Under the pieces are notes generated by a model. The model searched no databases. It saw only the letters and a program-made list of their open reading frames with translations, and was not told the DNA's origin. This document shows, piece by piece, positions 11,948-21,505 of a stretch of 34,582 nt of DNA (positions are counted from its first letter, which is position 1; every line of letters starts with the position of its first letter). A program made the translations under genes and the position numbers. Source of the stretch: Hydnum rufescens UP504 (taxonomy: Eukaryota; Basidiomycota; Agaricomycetes; Cantharellales; Hydnaceae); assembly GCA_014904985.1 (NCBI GenBank), contig MU129065.1:114641-149222 (forward strand), in the 5' to 3' direction.

Positions 11948-13113
11948 CTACCAGCCGTTCGCATCGTCATCCGATTTGTTGGTCACCAGGTTGGATGGAA
12001 GGTCCGTTAGTTCGTATGCAGTTGGGGTGTCTTTGAATTCGGCCCATTCATCATCCTTTAAGTCATACTGAATGTCATGCACATATTTCTTGTAATATTC
12101 AACAGCTCGGTCATCGGTCAAGATGGAAGGGGCGAGATCATGTGAAGCATGGAGGGATTTGGATAGCTTGGTGAGTGCGGGAGTGATATGACGATGAAGG
12201 ACGAATGCTGTATATGGGGTGTCTAAGCGATGCTGTTGTCGCACGATATCTGCTGCCTGGATAAATATTTTAGCGAGACGGTGACTTGGGTAACATGGTG
12301 ATACGTAGATGGATAGAGTAGCCGATCGCGCCAATTGGTTACACACTGCTCGTGTTGTAAAAGTTTGAGGTCACATTTATCGAGGTCTTTGGCTTTTGCC
12401 TTGAGGTCGGCTTCTCGTTGATGTAGGGTTGCCAAAAGAAGAGAGAGGGGTGGCGTGAGAGAATCCATTTGCAGGTTGTGATTGGCAATGGTGCGACTTA
12501 ACTGGTCAAGTAGTTCCACATTGTCCTTTATATCTTCCTTTCACTTCTCTTCATACTTGCGTTGGACCTTGTCAAGTTTCTGCGCTGCGTTGTACTCACA
12601 ATCTATAATCGCTTGTCGATAGGACGGCCATGTGCAGTAAGAGTTGGTGTTTTTACCAGGTCGCGGTATACTGATTTTACGAAGGCTGCGGGGTGCACAA
12701 GGAGGCTGGGAAGGAGAATAGGACTGATGGGAAGGATGATACGAGGAGCGAGTGCTTTTCGAGGTGAGAGATCCCATGGGAGAGTCTGAGGACTTGTGTA
12801 ACTGCTGCGCAGTAGGGGTTGCTTGGTGACTGACAATGTCTTTTTGAGTTGATTCAGGTGCTTTTGAGGGCTGAGTGGAAAGAGGAATGAATGGAGGAAG
12901 TATAGTGTGTGGGTAGAGATTAATGGTCTGGGGACACAATGAAAGATGAGGGTTGACGGTTCGCTGGGTTTCAAGCAGTGCAAGTGGTTGCGCATTGGTA
13001 GAAGATTCATTGATATTGTAATTCCTGACAATAGCATGTGAAGAGGAGATCGAGTTGGGCCAAAAGGTCTGTTTTATTGTTAGTGCTGTCTTTTGTGGAT
13101 GTCCTGTGTCCAT
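11948..13113 (-). pseudogene. Extra ORF downstream of integrase, coiled-coil, broken twice
   Basis: Read from 13113 downward, this is a protein of about 385 residues. The first 190 codons are Ser/Pro/Thr-rich and end at an in-frame TGA (12541-12543). The same frame continues with a helical, probably coiled-coil segment (heptad-like, rich in D, K, L and Q, to about 12330). A frame change near 12320-12340 then leads into the last part, a mixed helical region ending in an acidic tail at 11948. I do not recognise a family. It occupies the position where some LTR elements carry an additional gene. It may instead be a nested retroposed gene, given the poly(A) at 11602-11626. Continuity of one frame across the TGA argues that it was once a single gene. 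Confidence 0.5.
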
Positions 13114-13892
13114 ATCTCGTCGGTTACATTTTGTTCCTTTTTAACTTGAGACGAGAGGAAGATGTCACCGTCCAGGTTAAGTTCTACAAGCAGCGATGGG
13201 TGGAGTAGGAGAGGGAGCAGGCATCTGGATGTATTCGAATGTGTAGCTTTGTACAGAGCTTGCGGTTGAGTCGAAATGAGTGGAGTTGGACATGTCGAGA
13301 TAGGATGGTTTTGATGGGATATGATAGGATGCGAAAAATGGCTTGGATATCGTTGGTTAGCTGTTGTGTCACTTTTATACTCGTCGGGCTTACTATACTC
13401 GCGTTTTGACGTTATTTAGCCATTCCTTGCTGTAGTTTAGATATTAGCTGTGATGATTTAGTTGACAGGTCGATGGAGTTGTTGCGCGTGGATGATAGAT
13501 ACCGAATGGAATGAGAATGAGGAAGAGATGGAAGATGAAGGGTCGCCAGGTTCGTTACGCCATATTATTAAGTTAAAACTTCACGATAGTTGGTCAGGAG
13601 CGCAGAGGATCACATAGTCACATAGAGAAAGGAGCGAGAAGAAGAGGGGGATCGATTTTGATGCGGCTGCAGGTTTTTTTAAGACAGTTGAAAAGAGTTT
13701 TCGTAGGTTTCAGCACATTCCATGATTCAACATTTCATGGCTCTAGGGGCGTTAATTCGGGATTTTCTTTGCCTCGTGTCTCTAGGGTCGTCTTGAATTC
13801 ATAGTTTTAGTCGTAGTCTTGTGATGCGGCTTGTAGAAAATGTTTCAGGGATTTCCTTTTTAAGAATTGAATTTTCCTTTTAAGGAGTCTCT
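13114..13892 (-). other. Spacer between integrase end and the extra ORF
   Basis: No gene is supported here. On the minus strand, positions about 13545-13577 read like an LTR-end and primer-site junction (TTAATA, then ATGGCGTAACG and AACCTGGCGACC). The preceding 300 bp could therefore be the LTR of another, otherwise unseen retroelement whose interior is the extra ORF. I found no second copy of this stretch, so the idea is unproven. Confidence 0.3.
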
Positions 13893-14941
13893 TCAGGGGA
13901 TTCGTAAGCGGATTCGGAGATCTGGGGCTCCTGCGAGGTGTTCCCTAGGAGTTCTTGTAGAAGGTTCCTTCGTTTCCACTCCACAATTTTGTTTTCCCAA
14001 TAGCCCCACGAATCTGTGGCTCTCGGCGGCGGCCAAAGATAGGTTCTTAATTGATTTTCTGGTCCAAGCGATACCAGGAAAGTGTTGTTTCGTCGTAATT
14101 GTTGTTCCCCTATATTTCATAGCTTGGTCCATATTTTTCGTGTATTTCGCCATATTATTTTGATTTAATTCATGGTCCGTGGCGCTGTGGCTCTCGTTTC
14201 CGGCGGTGTCTGTTGTGGCTATTTGGTCGCGCATATGGTATTTCTTTAAACGATTGCCGGCGAATACTCCATTGATTGGGGTCCCATCTAATTCTGCCAG
14301 TTGATAGGATCCGCGGGGGTGGTGATGCTGAACTCAGTATGGCCCAATCCACCGTATTTCCCCTTTTCGTCCATGTTGCATTTGTAATACCGAATTGTAT
14401 ACCAGCACAATTGTACCCGGTTGATAGTTTCCGTCGACCAATGTATTTTCATTTCGTCTAGCATAATCCTGAGCGCTTCGAATTCTTGCTTGAAGGACGG
14501 TATTTGAGGCAGCTTGAATATCCTCATCTCTATGCGCCAATTGGATTCCGCGAGATTCCTAGTAGTTCTTCCGATGGTTTGGATAGTTCCCCATTTTAAT
14601 GTGTACCATGATGCGTCTGTAATGTCGAATGGAAACACGTGATTTATTCCGTAGAGTAGGTAATAGGGGGTGTAGCTGGTCATTCGTTTTACCGTCACTC
14701 GGTCCGCCCACATGCATGAATAAAAATAGTTTGACCATTTGCTCGGGTTTCCTCTGCATGCAACGAATAGCGAGTTTATCCAGGTCCTGTGCCCGCGTTC
14801 TATCATTCCATTTGCTTCCGGGTGATAAGGGGCAGCTCGGACTATAGGGACATTATATTCATCCGCCATTGTTTGAACTAGTCCGTCGAATTCCGTTCCA
14901 TTATCCGTTGTGATTTGTAATACGCAGCCGAACTGGCACAT
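13893..14941 (-). pseudogene. pol: Gypsy integrase, second half of core and C-terminal domain
   Basis: The first frame (14941 to 14288) opens with T-D-N-G-T-E-F, carrying the second catalytic Asp, and continues to Y-H-P-E-A-N-G with the catalytic Glu. The W-P-F/D-I-T region typical of this family follows. A frame change near 14340 moves to a G-P-Y motif and a short S-Y-Q-L-x-E-L-D-G segment, which marks the GPY/F-type C-terminal domain. The rest runs to a stop at 13893 with no chromodomain that I can see. Integrase inserts the cDNA into the genome. The first catalytic Asp lies in the preceding entry, separated by another frame change at about 14941-14960. Confidence 0.8.
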
Positions 14942-16036
14942 GACGTCCTCGAATAGAAACCGGCGACGTGCTTACTTGAGGCCTTACGTAACATTTTTGC
15001 TTCCAGCCATCCGGAGAGATCGTCCCGAAGATCCACGATATATTTGAATCCGCTTGATACCGGCATATGGACTGTGTCCATATTAAATTTACGTAATATG
15101 GTATTAACGTAGGTCGGGCTTAAAGTGATTTTTGGTCGGGTTGTAGACCTTAATTGGCATTCATGGCATGTCCGGCAATACCAGGCCACATAGGATAGCA
15201 TATTCGGCCAAAAGAATCTATCGGATAATTTCTTGAAAGTCGGGTCTCGTCCACGGTGGCCTGATTCGTCATGTGCAGCCTTACATAAGCGAGCTCGATC
15301 ATCCGGGTTTTTGATCACTTTTAATGGTAATTGGCCATTTCTAGGTCTTCTCCACAGGGTTCCTTGATACATAAAATAGTGTTTGGTGGCCTGGATGAAT
15401 GTCTTGGTGTTCTGGACTCCTGGGGGTATTTTTATGTGTTCCAGGTAGTATTGAATCCTTTCCCAATAGTCTTTTCCATCAGAATCCTTGAGTTTGTGAG
15501 GGTGTTCTTTAATTTCTGAATCAGTTTCTGGGTGTTGGGACTGTGAATGTTGGGAGAGTGATTTGGGATGGTTTTGAGCAGATGAGTGGGCTTGATAGGA
15601 GAGAGCCACAAATCCACCACTTCTTGTTGTGTTCTCTTGGGGCTTGATTGAGAGTACTGTGTGATTTTGCCTGAATTCAATGATGTCTTCATAGGATTCC
15701 CTTTTGATTCTTGTTGCTGATAGTCTGGATGCTGAGGAACTATGCATAACCCAGTGTTCATATTCTTCAAGAAATCGTGGCCCAGTGATAAAATGGCCTG
15801 GTTCATCTGGTTCCAGTTCATCTTCTGAATTGGTTGAGTCATTTTCGTGTGCTGGGCGCCTGGATAATCCATCTGGACCTTGGTGTTTTGTTGCAGGGAC
15901 ATGAACCAATTCAAAATCGAATAGCTGGATATAGGAAATCCATCGTGACATAGCCGCATTTGGTAATCCTGGTGTGTTGATAGTTTGTTTTAGGAATTTG
16001 GCGTCCACTTCCACTCTAAAATGGATTCCCCAGAGG
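14878..16036 (-). pseudogene. pol: Gypsy RNase H end, tether, integrase zinc domain and first catalytic Asp
   Basis: The 378-codon frame starts with the conserved end of RNase H and its tether (R-W-I-S-Y-I-Q-L-F-D-F-E then G-P-D-G-L-S-R-R-P). A hydrophilic spacer of about 150 residues follows. The integrase HHCC zinc domain lies at about 15150-15290 (H-D-E-S-G-H and later C-R-T-C-H-E-C). The core begins with F-N-M-D-T-V-H, carrying the first catalytic Asp. The frame is lost near 14950, just before the T-D-N-G motif in the next frame. The order is that of Ty3/Gypsy pol. Confidence 0.85.
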
Positions 16037-16350
16037 TCATTTCTTTGGGCTTTGAGTGCCTTTGAATAGTCCTTTTAATTCGATTTGTGGCTGGGAATAC
16101 TTGGTTTCAGCCTCGTTGTTGGTTACTGATCCAAAGACAATGGGGTGACGTCCATCTTCCAAGGTTTGATATTCGATCCAGCCTACTGCAATGATGGAGC
16201 TGTCCACTGCAAGTGTTACAAGGCCATAATCTGAGGTGCGTTCGTCTTCTTTTAACACTCTGGCTATGTCGATGTTCAAGGATTTTCGAGCAGGAAGGTT
16301 TGTGGAGGCTTCCTTTAGCTGATTCATGGCTTCTTCAGCTTGATCATTCC
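16037..16350 (-). pseudogene. pol: Gypsy RNase H, N-terminal part
   Basis: This part continues from RT after a one-base frame change near 16350 and shows F-x-W-x-x-x-x-E-A-F-like spacing (E-F-E-W-N-D-Q-A-E-E-A), then L-A-V-D-S-S, the RNase H Asp of this retroelement group. It then has R-H-P-I-V-F-G-S and a N-N-E-A-E-T-K-Y motif. The frame is lost again near 16050, before the next entry. RNase H removes the RNA strand during reverse transcription. Confidence 0.75.
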
Positions 16351-17284
16351 ATTCGAATTCATTGGGGTCTTCTTGGTGAGTAATGTGAGAGGTTTGGCTA
16401 TCTTGGCAAATTGCCAAATCCAATTTCGAGCAACTCCAACTGTTCCTAGGAATCCGCGGACTTGTGTCACATTCGTTGGGCGCGGCCAGTTCTTTATTTT
16501 CGTGATGATTCCATGGTGGGGTCTTCTTCCTTCCATTGAACAAACATTCCCCACAATGTGTATGAGAGGCATCGCAAGTACGAGTTTCGATCCAGAGGCC
16601 GTACATCCAGCTTCGATGAAGGTAGCGAATAATTCGTCAACGACCTGAGCAAATTCCCATATGTAACGTCGAATCTTTGGGTTTTCAGAGATAGGTTCAT
16701 CGTTGTACCGCGTTTTTGGTCCTTTTCCTGCCACATCATCCACAAAGGCTTCGGCTCTATCTGGGATCATAGGCCTGATCATGTGTGTAACTGTTTTCAT
16801 GAATTCTTGCATGGAGTTCATGTATCCTTGGGGCAGTGTTGTGAGCTTTACAGGACCCAATGGTGAATCGCTTGTCGTGAGTTCTTGGGATTCTTCTGCC
16901 AGTCGTCGTCCATCATATCCTGCATAGAGATCTGCGACAATATAGACCGAGTGTCCCACAAAGCTGTCTGCAAAGTCATTGATGTTTGGTGGCAATCCTG
17001 AGTCTTTAACTGAGACTGCGTTTAGGGGTTGTAAATCATGGACGATTCGAATGCCTCCTTTAGGTTTTGCTACTGCGAACATTTGGGAATGATAGGAGGA
17101 CCACAATGTTTTGTACTTCCCAGCTGCCAATTGATCTTTGATCATTTTGATGAGTGTGGCGACAATAGCTTTTGGTGGATGAATAGGAGGCAGTTCCCAT
17201 GGAATGTGAGGGACTGTTTCCATAACATAATCTGGGAAGTATTCTGTCTTGAAGATTCCTCGTTCAGATTCGTCAAATGCAAGA
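16324..17284 (-). pseudogene. pol: Gypsy reverse transcriptase
   Basis: The open frame contains the RT blocks in order: K-P-K-G-G-I-R-I-V-H-D, then V-A-D-L-Y-A-G-Y-D (first catalytic Asp), L-P-Q-G-Y-M-N-S, and A-F-V-D-D-V with the two catalytic Asp in an F-V-D-D box. The thumb and connection follow (W-P-R-P-T-N-V-T-Q-V-R-G-F-L-G). The frame is intact across the domain but shifts near 16350, before RNase H. Upstream the reading frame runs straight into the solo LTR at 17285 and resumes in frame beyond it at 17940. Confidence 0.9.
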
Positions 17285-17934
17285 TGTCAGGGTTCGCCCC
17301 CAACTCCGGTCTACTCCGGTCTACTCCGGTCCTCGTCCGCCCACCTCCAGTCCGGTTCTCCACTTATTTCCCTCGCCCAAGTCCACATTGCTTCCGGCTT
17401 GATTCCGGTTTGACTCCGGTCCAACCCTATCTTGGTTTCATTTCCTTTTCATTTCCCTTTCATTTCCCATTGCTTCTGGTTCACCCCCTGGCCGAGTTCC
17501 TGTTCCTGTTCCTGTCCCCTTGTAACCACCTCCAGTTTAGCGATCACTCCCCCGTAGTATAGTCATCATGTATAAGTAGTCCGAGAGCGAAGTCCAGAGA
17601 CCCCAGCTTTGGTCTCAGGATTTCCGCTGTTACTCTGGACTACAGGTCAGCCTTCATGTATTCCGTATTCGTATTACATAATCTCAGGATTTCTGCTGTT
17701 ACTCTGGACTACAGGTCCGAGTATTTTCCAGTTGACTCCGCGAGCTTAAGGACCGCTGTGCTCGTTTCCGCCTAGTCCCTTCCGGGCTGCTGGATTGCCT
17801 CTCCATCCCCTCCTATCTTCGTTATCTCATTCCTGCCCGGATTCTCTCGGACTTAGCTGGACTTACACCGGACTTAGCCGGAATTATCTGTGTTTATATT
17901 TGTTTGGTGCTCTCGTCGCAGCATGGCCCTGACA
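17285..17934 (+). mobile_element. Solo LTR of a second Gypsy family
   Basis: The 650-bp sequence starts TGTCAGGG and ends CCCTGACA, a perfect 8-bp terminal inverted repeat. It is flanked by the perfect 5-bp duplication CAAGA (17280-17284 and 17935-17939). It is closely similar over its length to the LTR at 32053-32709. It contains a TATAAG box at 17571, the R-start motif AGCTTTGGTCT at 17605-17615, and two 35-bp direct repeats (17614-17648 and 17683-17717). Solo LTRs arise by recombination between the two LTRs of a complete insertion. Confidence 0.95.
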
Positions 17935-17939
17935 CAAGA

Positions 17940-18462
17940 CCCCTTTCCCTTTGAGCAACCACATAGAGCAGCAAGTCCAATTCTTCTTCTGAAAGGAAGT
18001 CGTTGGGGATATTGTCGATTATCTTTTTGACTCGTTCTGGGGTAAGCTTCTTGGTGTACTGGAAGTCTTTCAAGCTGGGGGGATGTGTGGGGAGAATGAG
18101 AGGTGTTATCAATGGAAGATCCTTGTAGGGAAGACAAATGACTGGGTTTTCGAGTTACTCCTAGGGGTATTGGATTTTTCTTCTTATCCACAGTTTTGTA
18201 CTTTGTCTTCTTTGCATTCCTGATGACCTGGCCAATGCGATAGCTGAAGTTTTCCGCTTTTTCGGGATATTTGTTGATGAGGGTTGGCTTCAATTTGTTG
18301 TAAACGCGCACAAGGTTATCCTCAAGCTGATTTCCTGATGCTGCGGAGGATGATTTCCAAGTTTCGTGAAGATACCGTGCAGATATGCTTTCCTTGTTTA
18401 TGACAGCATCCATGAGGTACTTGTTCGTGCTTGGACTGAAATCCTTTGTGCGCGTTTCTGGG
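17940..18462 (-). pseudogene. pol: Gypsy protease-to-RT linker
   Basis: The frame begins at the edge of the nested DNA element (18462). It continues through a lysine-rich helical linker to about 18120, where it shifts by one base, and carries on to the solo LTR. After removal of the solo LTR and one TSD copy, the codon split at 17940/17284 is completed correctly and leads into RT. No catalytic motif is expected here. The region matches the poorly conserved spacer seen between the protease and RT of such elements. Confidence 0.7.
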
Positions 18463-18469
18463 AGTCATA
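18463..18469. repeat. Left target-site duplication of nested DNA element (7 of 8 bp)
   Basis: AGTCATA faces AGTCTATA at 23271-23278, so one T is missing on this side. Removing the element together with this copy rejoins the Gypsy frame. Confidence 0.75.
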
Positions 18470-18680
18470 CACCTTGGTCAGTCATCTAAGCCTACCTAGT
18501 TAGGTACCACTTCCGGGGCAGATAATGGTACCTAAGTAGGTCCCATCACTATTCCAGCCGAAATGGCCATTTTTATGATTTCACCTCCTGGCCCAGAATT
18601 GGCCGAAATGGGCCGAAAATTGGCCGAAACTTGGCTGAAACTGGGACTTAGAAGATCAAGACTCAGACTTGCATGACCCC
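18470..18680 (-). repeat. Left terminal inverted repeat (copy T2)
   Basis: In minus orientation this matches 5540-5714: repeated TTTCGGCC motifs, then GGTACC...GGTACC, then GGCTTAGATGACTGACC. The hairpin arms at 18502-18533 are AGGTACCA/TGGTACCT. The shared sequence ties this element to the gene-bearing one at 3.5-5.7 kb. Confidence 0.8.
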
Positions 18681-18801
18681 TCAGGTCACCAGGCTATACC
18701 AACTTACCAGGATGACTATTTATTCATTATGTATATACATAGCCCTCTGGGGGTGTTTGTTTGATAATTATTGATTTATTTATTTATTTATTATACATAT
18801 A

Positions 18802-20983
18802 TTATACATATCCCCTCACCAGGGGTCGCGTGTTTTTGCTCAGCGGGGTCACAGGTTTTCGGTTGGCAGTTCGTGCAGGTTTGGGGTCGGGGGGGAGAGG
18901 GTTGGTGCAGGCTGTGGGTTCAGAATACCTATAATAAAAGATAAAAAAGATAATAAGTGAGTAAAAAAAACAAAAACCACGCAAAAGGAGCAGCATATGC
19001 TGCTCCTTTTGCGCGATCGCAGTTATACACGGCGAATACTTACCTCAAAAAATTACTACACCCGCCGAAGCGGGTGTGGGGTTCGTCCGGGTTTCCGCGG
19101 TCTCGTATTGTGTTTTCCCGTTCACGGGTTTCGTTTGGGGGGGGCTGCTGTCCTCATGTGTTTGTTGGGTGGGGTCGCGAGTGGGGTTGTGGGTTCGGAT
19201 CGACAACCTAGAATAATAAAATAATATGTTAGAAACAAAGGGAAAAAGAAAAAAGGAAAGCCACACAAAAGGAGCAGCGTACGCTGCTCCTTTTGCGCGG
19301 TTGTACATATACTTACCTTAAGGTTACCACGCCCGCTTCGGCGGGTATGGTTCATCCGGGGTTTGTGTCGTGTTTTCGATTGCGGTTTGCGGGTTTCGTT
19401 TGGCGGCGGGTTGTTGTTCTCCCGTGTTTGTTCGGCGGGGTCGCGGGTCTTGATTGGGAGTCGGAGGTTCAGATGACAATCTAGAAATAATACATTAGTA
19501 AAAAACAAAAAACAAAAGCCACCGCAATAAGGAGCAGCGTATGCTGCTTCCCTTTTGCGCGGTTGTACCATATGCTTACTTTAAATTTACCACCTCACCC
19601 GCCGAAGCGGGGTGTGTTCGTCTCGGGTTTTCTGTGGCTCCTGTCGTGGGTCCGTTCCTGGGTTTCGTCTTGGTGCGGGTTTCGTTTGGTCACTTAGGTT
19701 TTGGCGGGTCACGTTCGTTGTTTTCATTGGCGGAGTGCGTGGACAGTTCAGGGAAGGGGGGGGCTTCGTTCGGCGGGTCTTCATTTTGCTGTTAGTTGTT
19801 CAGGCAGGCAATAACCTAGAATAATAAATGTGTAAGTTAAAAAAACTAAAAGTAGCACAAAAAGAGCAGCAGATGCTGCTCTTTTTGGGCCATTGGGGGG
19901 TGCACTTACCTTATAGAGCCACACACCCGCCGCAGCGGGTGTGTGGCTCGCGTGGCTGCCCTTGCGTTTTCGTTTGGCGCTGTTTCGTTGGGTGTGGCGT
20001 GGTTTCGTCGGGTTTGGCGTGGTTTCGTCGGATTTGGCGTGGTTTCGTCGGATTTGGCTGTGGTTTCGTTGGTTGGGCGTGGTTTCGTTTGGCTTCGTTT
20101 CGTTTCACGTGGTTTTAGTTCGCGTACTTCCGCTGGGGCCCTGGCCGATCGGGCTTCGTCGTTTGGGGCTTCATTTCATTCCATGACATGACCTTAGAAT
20201 GGAAGGGGGTCAGGAAATAATTCAAAGTAGCGCAAAAAGAGCAGCTTTTGCTGCTCTTTTTGCGCTGTTGGGTATATAACTTACATAGATAGAACCAGAC
20301 ACCCGCCGTGGCGAGTGTCTGGTTTGGTCGGTTCTTTGCTCGGCAAGTTTGATGGCGTTGGTCGGGTTTTCACTTGCACAGTTTCGGTTGGGGCTCGTAC
20401 TGATGTTGGTCCAGATTGTGACCTAGAATATTAAATAAAGGTAGTTAGAAATTTGAAGCAGCGCAAAAGGAGCAGCTATCGCTGCTCCTTTGCGCGGCTG
20501 TATCTATTGGGGGGGGGGAACTCACGTTAAACAGTGCCACACACCCGCCGCAGCGGGTGTGTGGTTCATGGGGCATTGGCGATCCGTCGTTGGGTTCTTG
20601 TTTGTGCGTTGTTGTTTGTTTTGGTTTGGCTCTTGTTGCCGCTTGGGCCATTGTCGTTTTGTGCATTTTCGTCGGGCCTTGGCCAGGCCTCAATCATATA
20701 ATAATAAAAGATAGGTTAGTATAAAGATTCACAGGAGCGCAAAAAGAGCATGCTCTTTTTGCGCTGTTGTATCTACTAGTGAATAAACTTACCTTATGAC
20801 CACACACCGCAGCGGCGGTGTGTGTCGTGGGCTGGCCTTTCTGGTGTAGTTGCGGCGGTACAATTCAACGCGGCAATTGCCGGTACTCAAGAGGCGCCGA
20901 AGTGCTGGTGCTACAAGCGTAATATACACTAATAGGAAGCATATAAATGTGTAATAAATACTATATAATAAATATCTGTTCAA
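18802..20983 (-). CDS. Left-arm spliced transcription unit, 8 exons
   Basis: Exons are 20983-20793, 20688-20526, 20422-20285, 20192-19910, 19815-19580, 19480-19317, 19207-19044 and 18928 down to about 18802. All seven introns have GT-AG borders. Exons 2-8 are tandem homologues: most start GTCA or a variant, run through A/C-rich low-complexity sequence (T, K, P, N, D, R codons), and end in a GCGGGTGTG hairpin just before the donor. Joined, exon 1 (a hydrophobic start resembling a signal or membrane segment), exon 2, exon 3 and 25 codons of exon 4 form one open frame of about 190 codons, then TAA. Later exons are open only in other frames. The homologous exon in the right arm starts at ATG 21424. 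The product is unrecognised, and a noncoding spliced RNA is equally possible. Confidence 0.45.
18929..19043 (-). other. Left-arm intron 7 (115 nt) with hairpin A
   Basis: The donor is TTGAG|GTAAGT, the branch motif CTCAC, and the acceptor TTATAG|GTAT. The perfect 34-bp palindrome at 18980-19013 has a GGAG/CTCC core. Confidence 0.75.
19208..19316 (-). other. Left-arm intron 6 (109 nt) with hairpin A
   Basis: The donor is CTTAAG|GTAAGT, the branch motif CTAAC, and the acceptor ATTCTAG|GTTG. The perfect palindrome at 19266-19295 has a GGAG/CTCC core. Confidence 0.75.
19481..19579 (-). other. Left-arm intron 5 (99 nt), hairpin A decayed
   Basis: The donor is TTAAA|GTAAGC, the branch motif CTAAT, and the acceptor TTTCTAG|ATTG. 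The hairpin at 19523-19560 is imperfect (GGAG facing TTCC with small bulges). It is the most diverged copy of the left arm. Confidence 0.65.
19816..19909 (-). other. Left-arm intron 4 (94 nt) with hairpin A
   Basis: The donor is TATAAG|GTAAGT, the branch motif CTTAC, and the acceptor ATTCTAG|GTTA. The hairpin at 19858-19887 has 14-bp arms, a 2-nt loop and an AGAG/CTCT core. Confidence 0.75.
20193..20284 (-). other. Left-arm intron 3 (92 nt) with hairpin A
   Basis: The donor is CTAT|GTAAGT, the branch motif CTGAC, and the acceptor TTCTAAG|GTCA. The hairpin at 20229-20266 has 17-bp arms, a 4-nt loop and an AGAG/CTCT core. Confidence 0.75.
20423..20525 (-). other. Left-arm intron 2 (103 nt) with hairpin A
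   Basis: The donor is TTAAC|GTGAGT, the branch motif CTAAC, and the acceptor ATTCTAG|GTCA. The hairpin at 20461-20496 has a GGAG/CTCC core and a TATC-like loop, with one unpaired A. Confidence 0.75.
20689..20792 (-). other. Left-arm intron 1 (104 nt) with hairpin A
   Basis: The donor is ATAAG|GTAAGT, the branch motif TACTAACCT is canonical, and the acceptor is TTGAG|G. A perfect 30-bp palindrome lies at 20736-20765 (AGCGCAAAAAGAGCA and its complement). Confidence 0.7.
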
Positions 20984-21505
20984 ATAAATGCGAAAACGAT
21001 GATGATAATAAGTCAGAACTTAATAAGGCACGATATGGCTAATTTCAAGTGGATTGAGCCATTTCTACACATCAGAATTGGGCCAAAATTAAATATAGTG
21101 ATGGTCTATATACACCCTACATGTGTGACCGACTATCTCGGATGATTCTTGCATTTTTCAATTTTTCACGCCTTCAATTCCCTATTTAGGAATTGAAGGC
21201 GTGAAAAATTGAAAAATGCGAAATCATCCGAGATAGTCGGTCACACATGTAGGGTGTATATAGACCATCACTATATTTAATTTTGGCCCAATTCTGATGT
21301 GTAGAAATGGCTCAATCCACTTGAAATTAGCCATATCGTGCCTTATTGAGTTCTGACTTATTATCATCATCGTTTTCACATTTATTTGGACAGATATTTA
21401 TTATATAGTATCTATTACACATTATGTGCTTCCTATTAGTGTATATTACGCTTGTAGCGCCAGCACTTCGGCGCTTCTTGAGTACGGCAATTGCCGGCGT
21501 TGAAT
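20863..21505. repeat. Central 643-bp near-perfect palindrome
   Basis: The left half (20863-21183) and the complement of the right half (to 21505) match with few differences. The centre is CCTATTTAGG at 21181-21190, so there is almost no spacer. The outer edges include the hydrophobic first-exon codons and a GGCAATTGCC motif on both sides. Several TATATA-type stretches lie within. As the sequence from which both arrays are read outward, it probably holds a bidirectional promoter, which is an inference. Confidence 0.85.

Larger units (their letters stand above)
19044..20824 (-). repeat. Exon-end hairpins B of the left arm
   Basis: Each exon ends in a GC-rich stem: 19058-19077, 19327-19350, 19596-19616, 19916-19949 (15-bp stem), 20293-20324, 20537-20564 and 20801-20824. 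They lie within about 30 nt upstream of the donor. Read on the minus strand, loops are UUCG (first and third), UGCG (fourth and sixth), CGAA (second), CACG (fifth) and CGCU (seventh). Confidence 0.8.

Noticed and set aside
13545..14163. Poly(A)-bearing insertion bounded by a target duplication GCCATATTATT (13558 and 14150)
   Set aside because: The right-hand match lies within the integrase C-terminal frame and the poly(A) end at 11602 has no matching copy, so the similarity is probably chance.
16703..17562. Plus-strand ORFs over the RT region
   Set aside because: They are shadows of the minus-strand pol gene, and the last one crosses the solo-LTR boundary.
18957..20191. Plus-strand ORFs across the left arm (Gly/Val/Phe-rich)
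   Set aside because: They are antisense to the spliced units and arise from G/T-rich low-complexity sequence.
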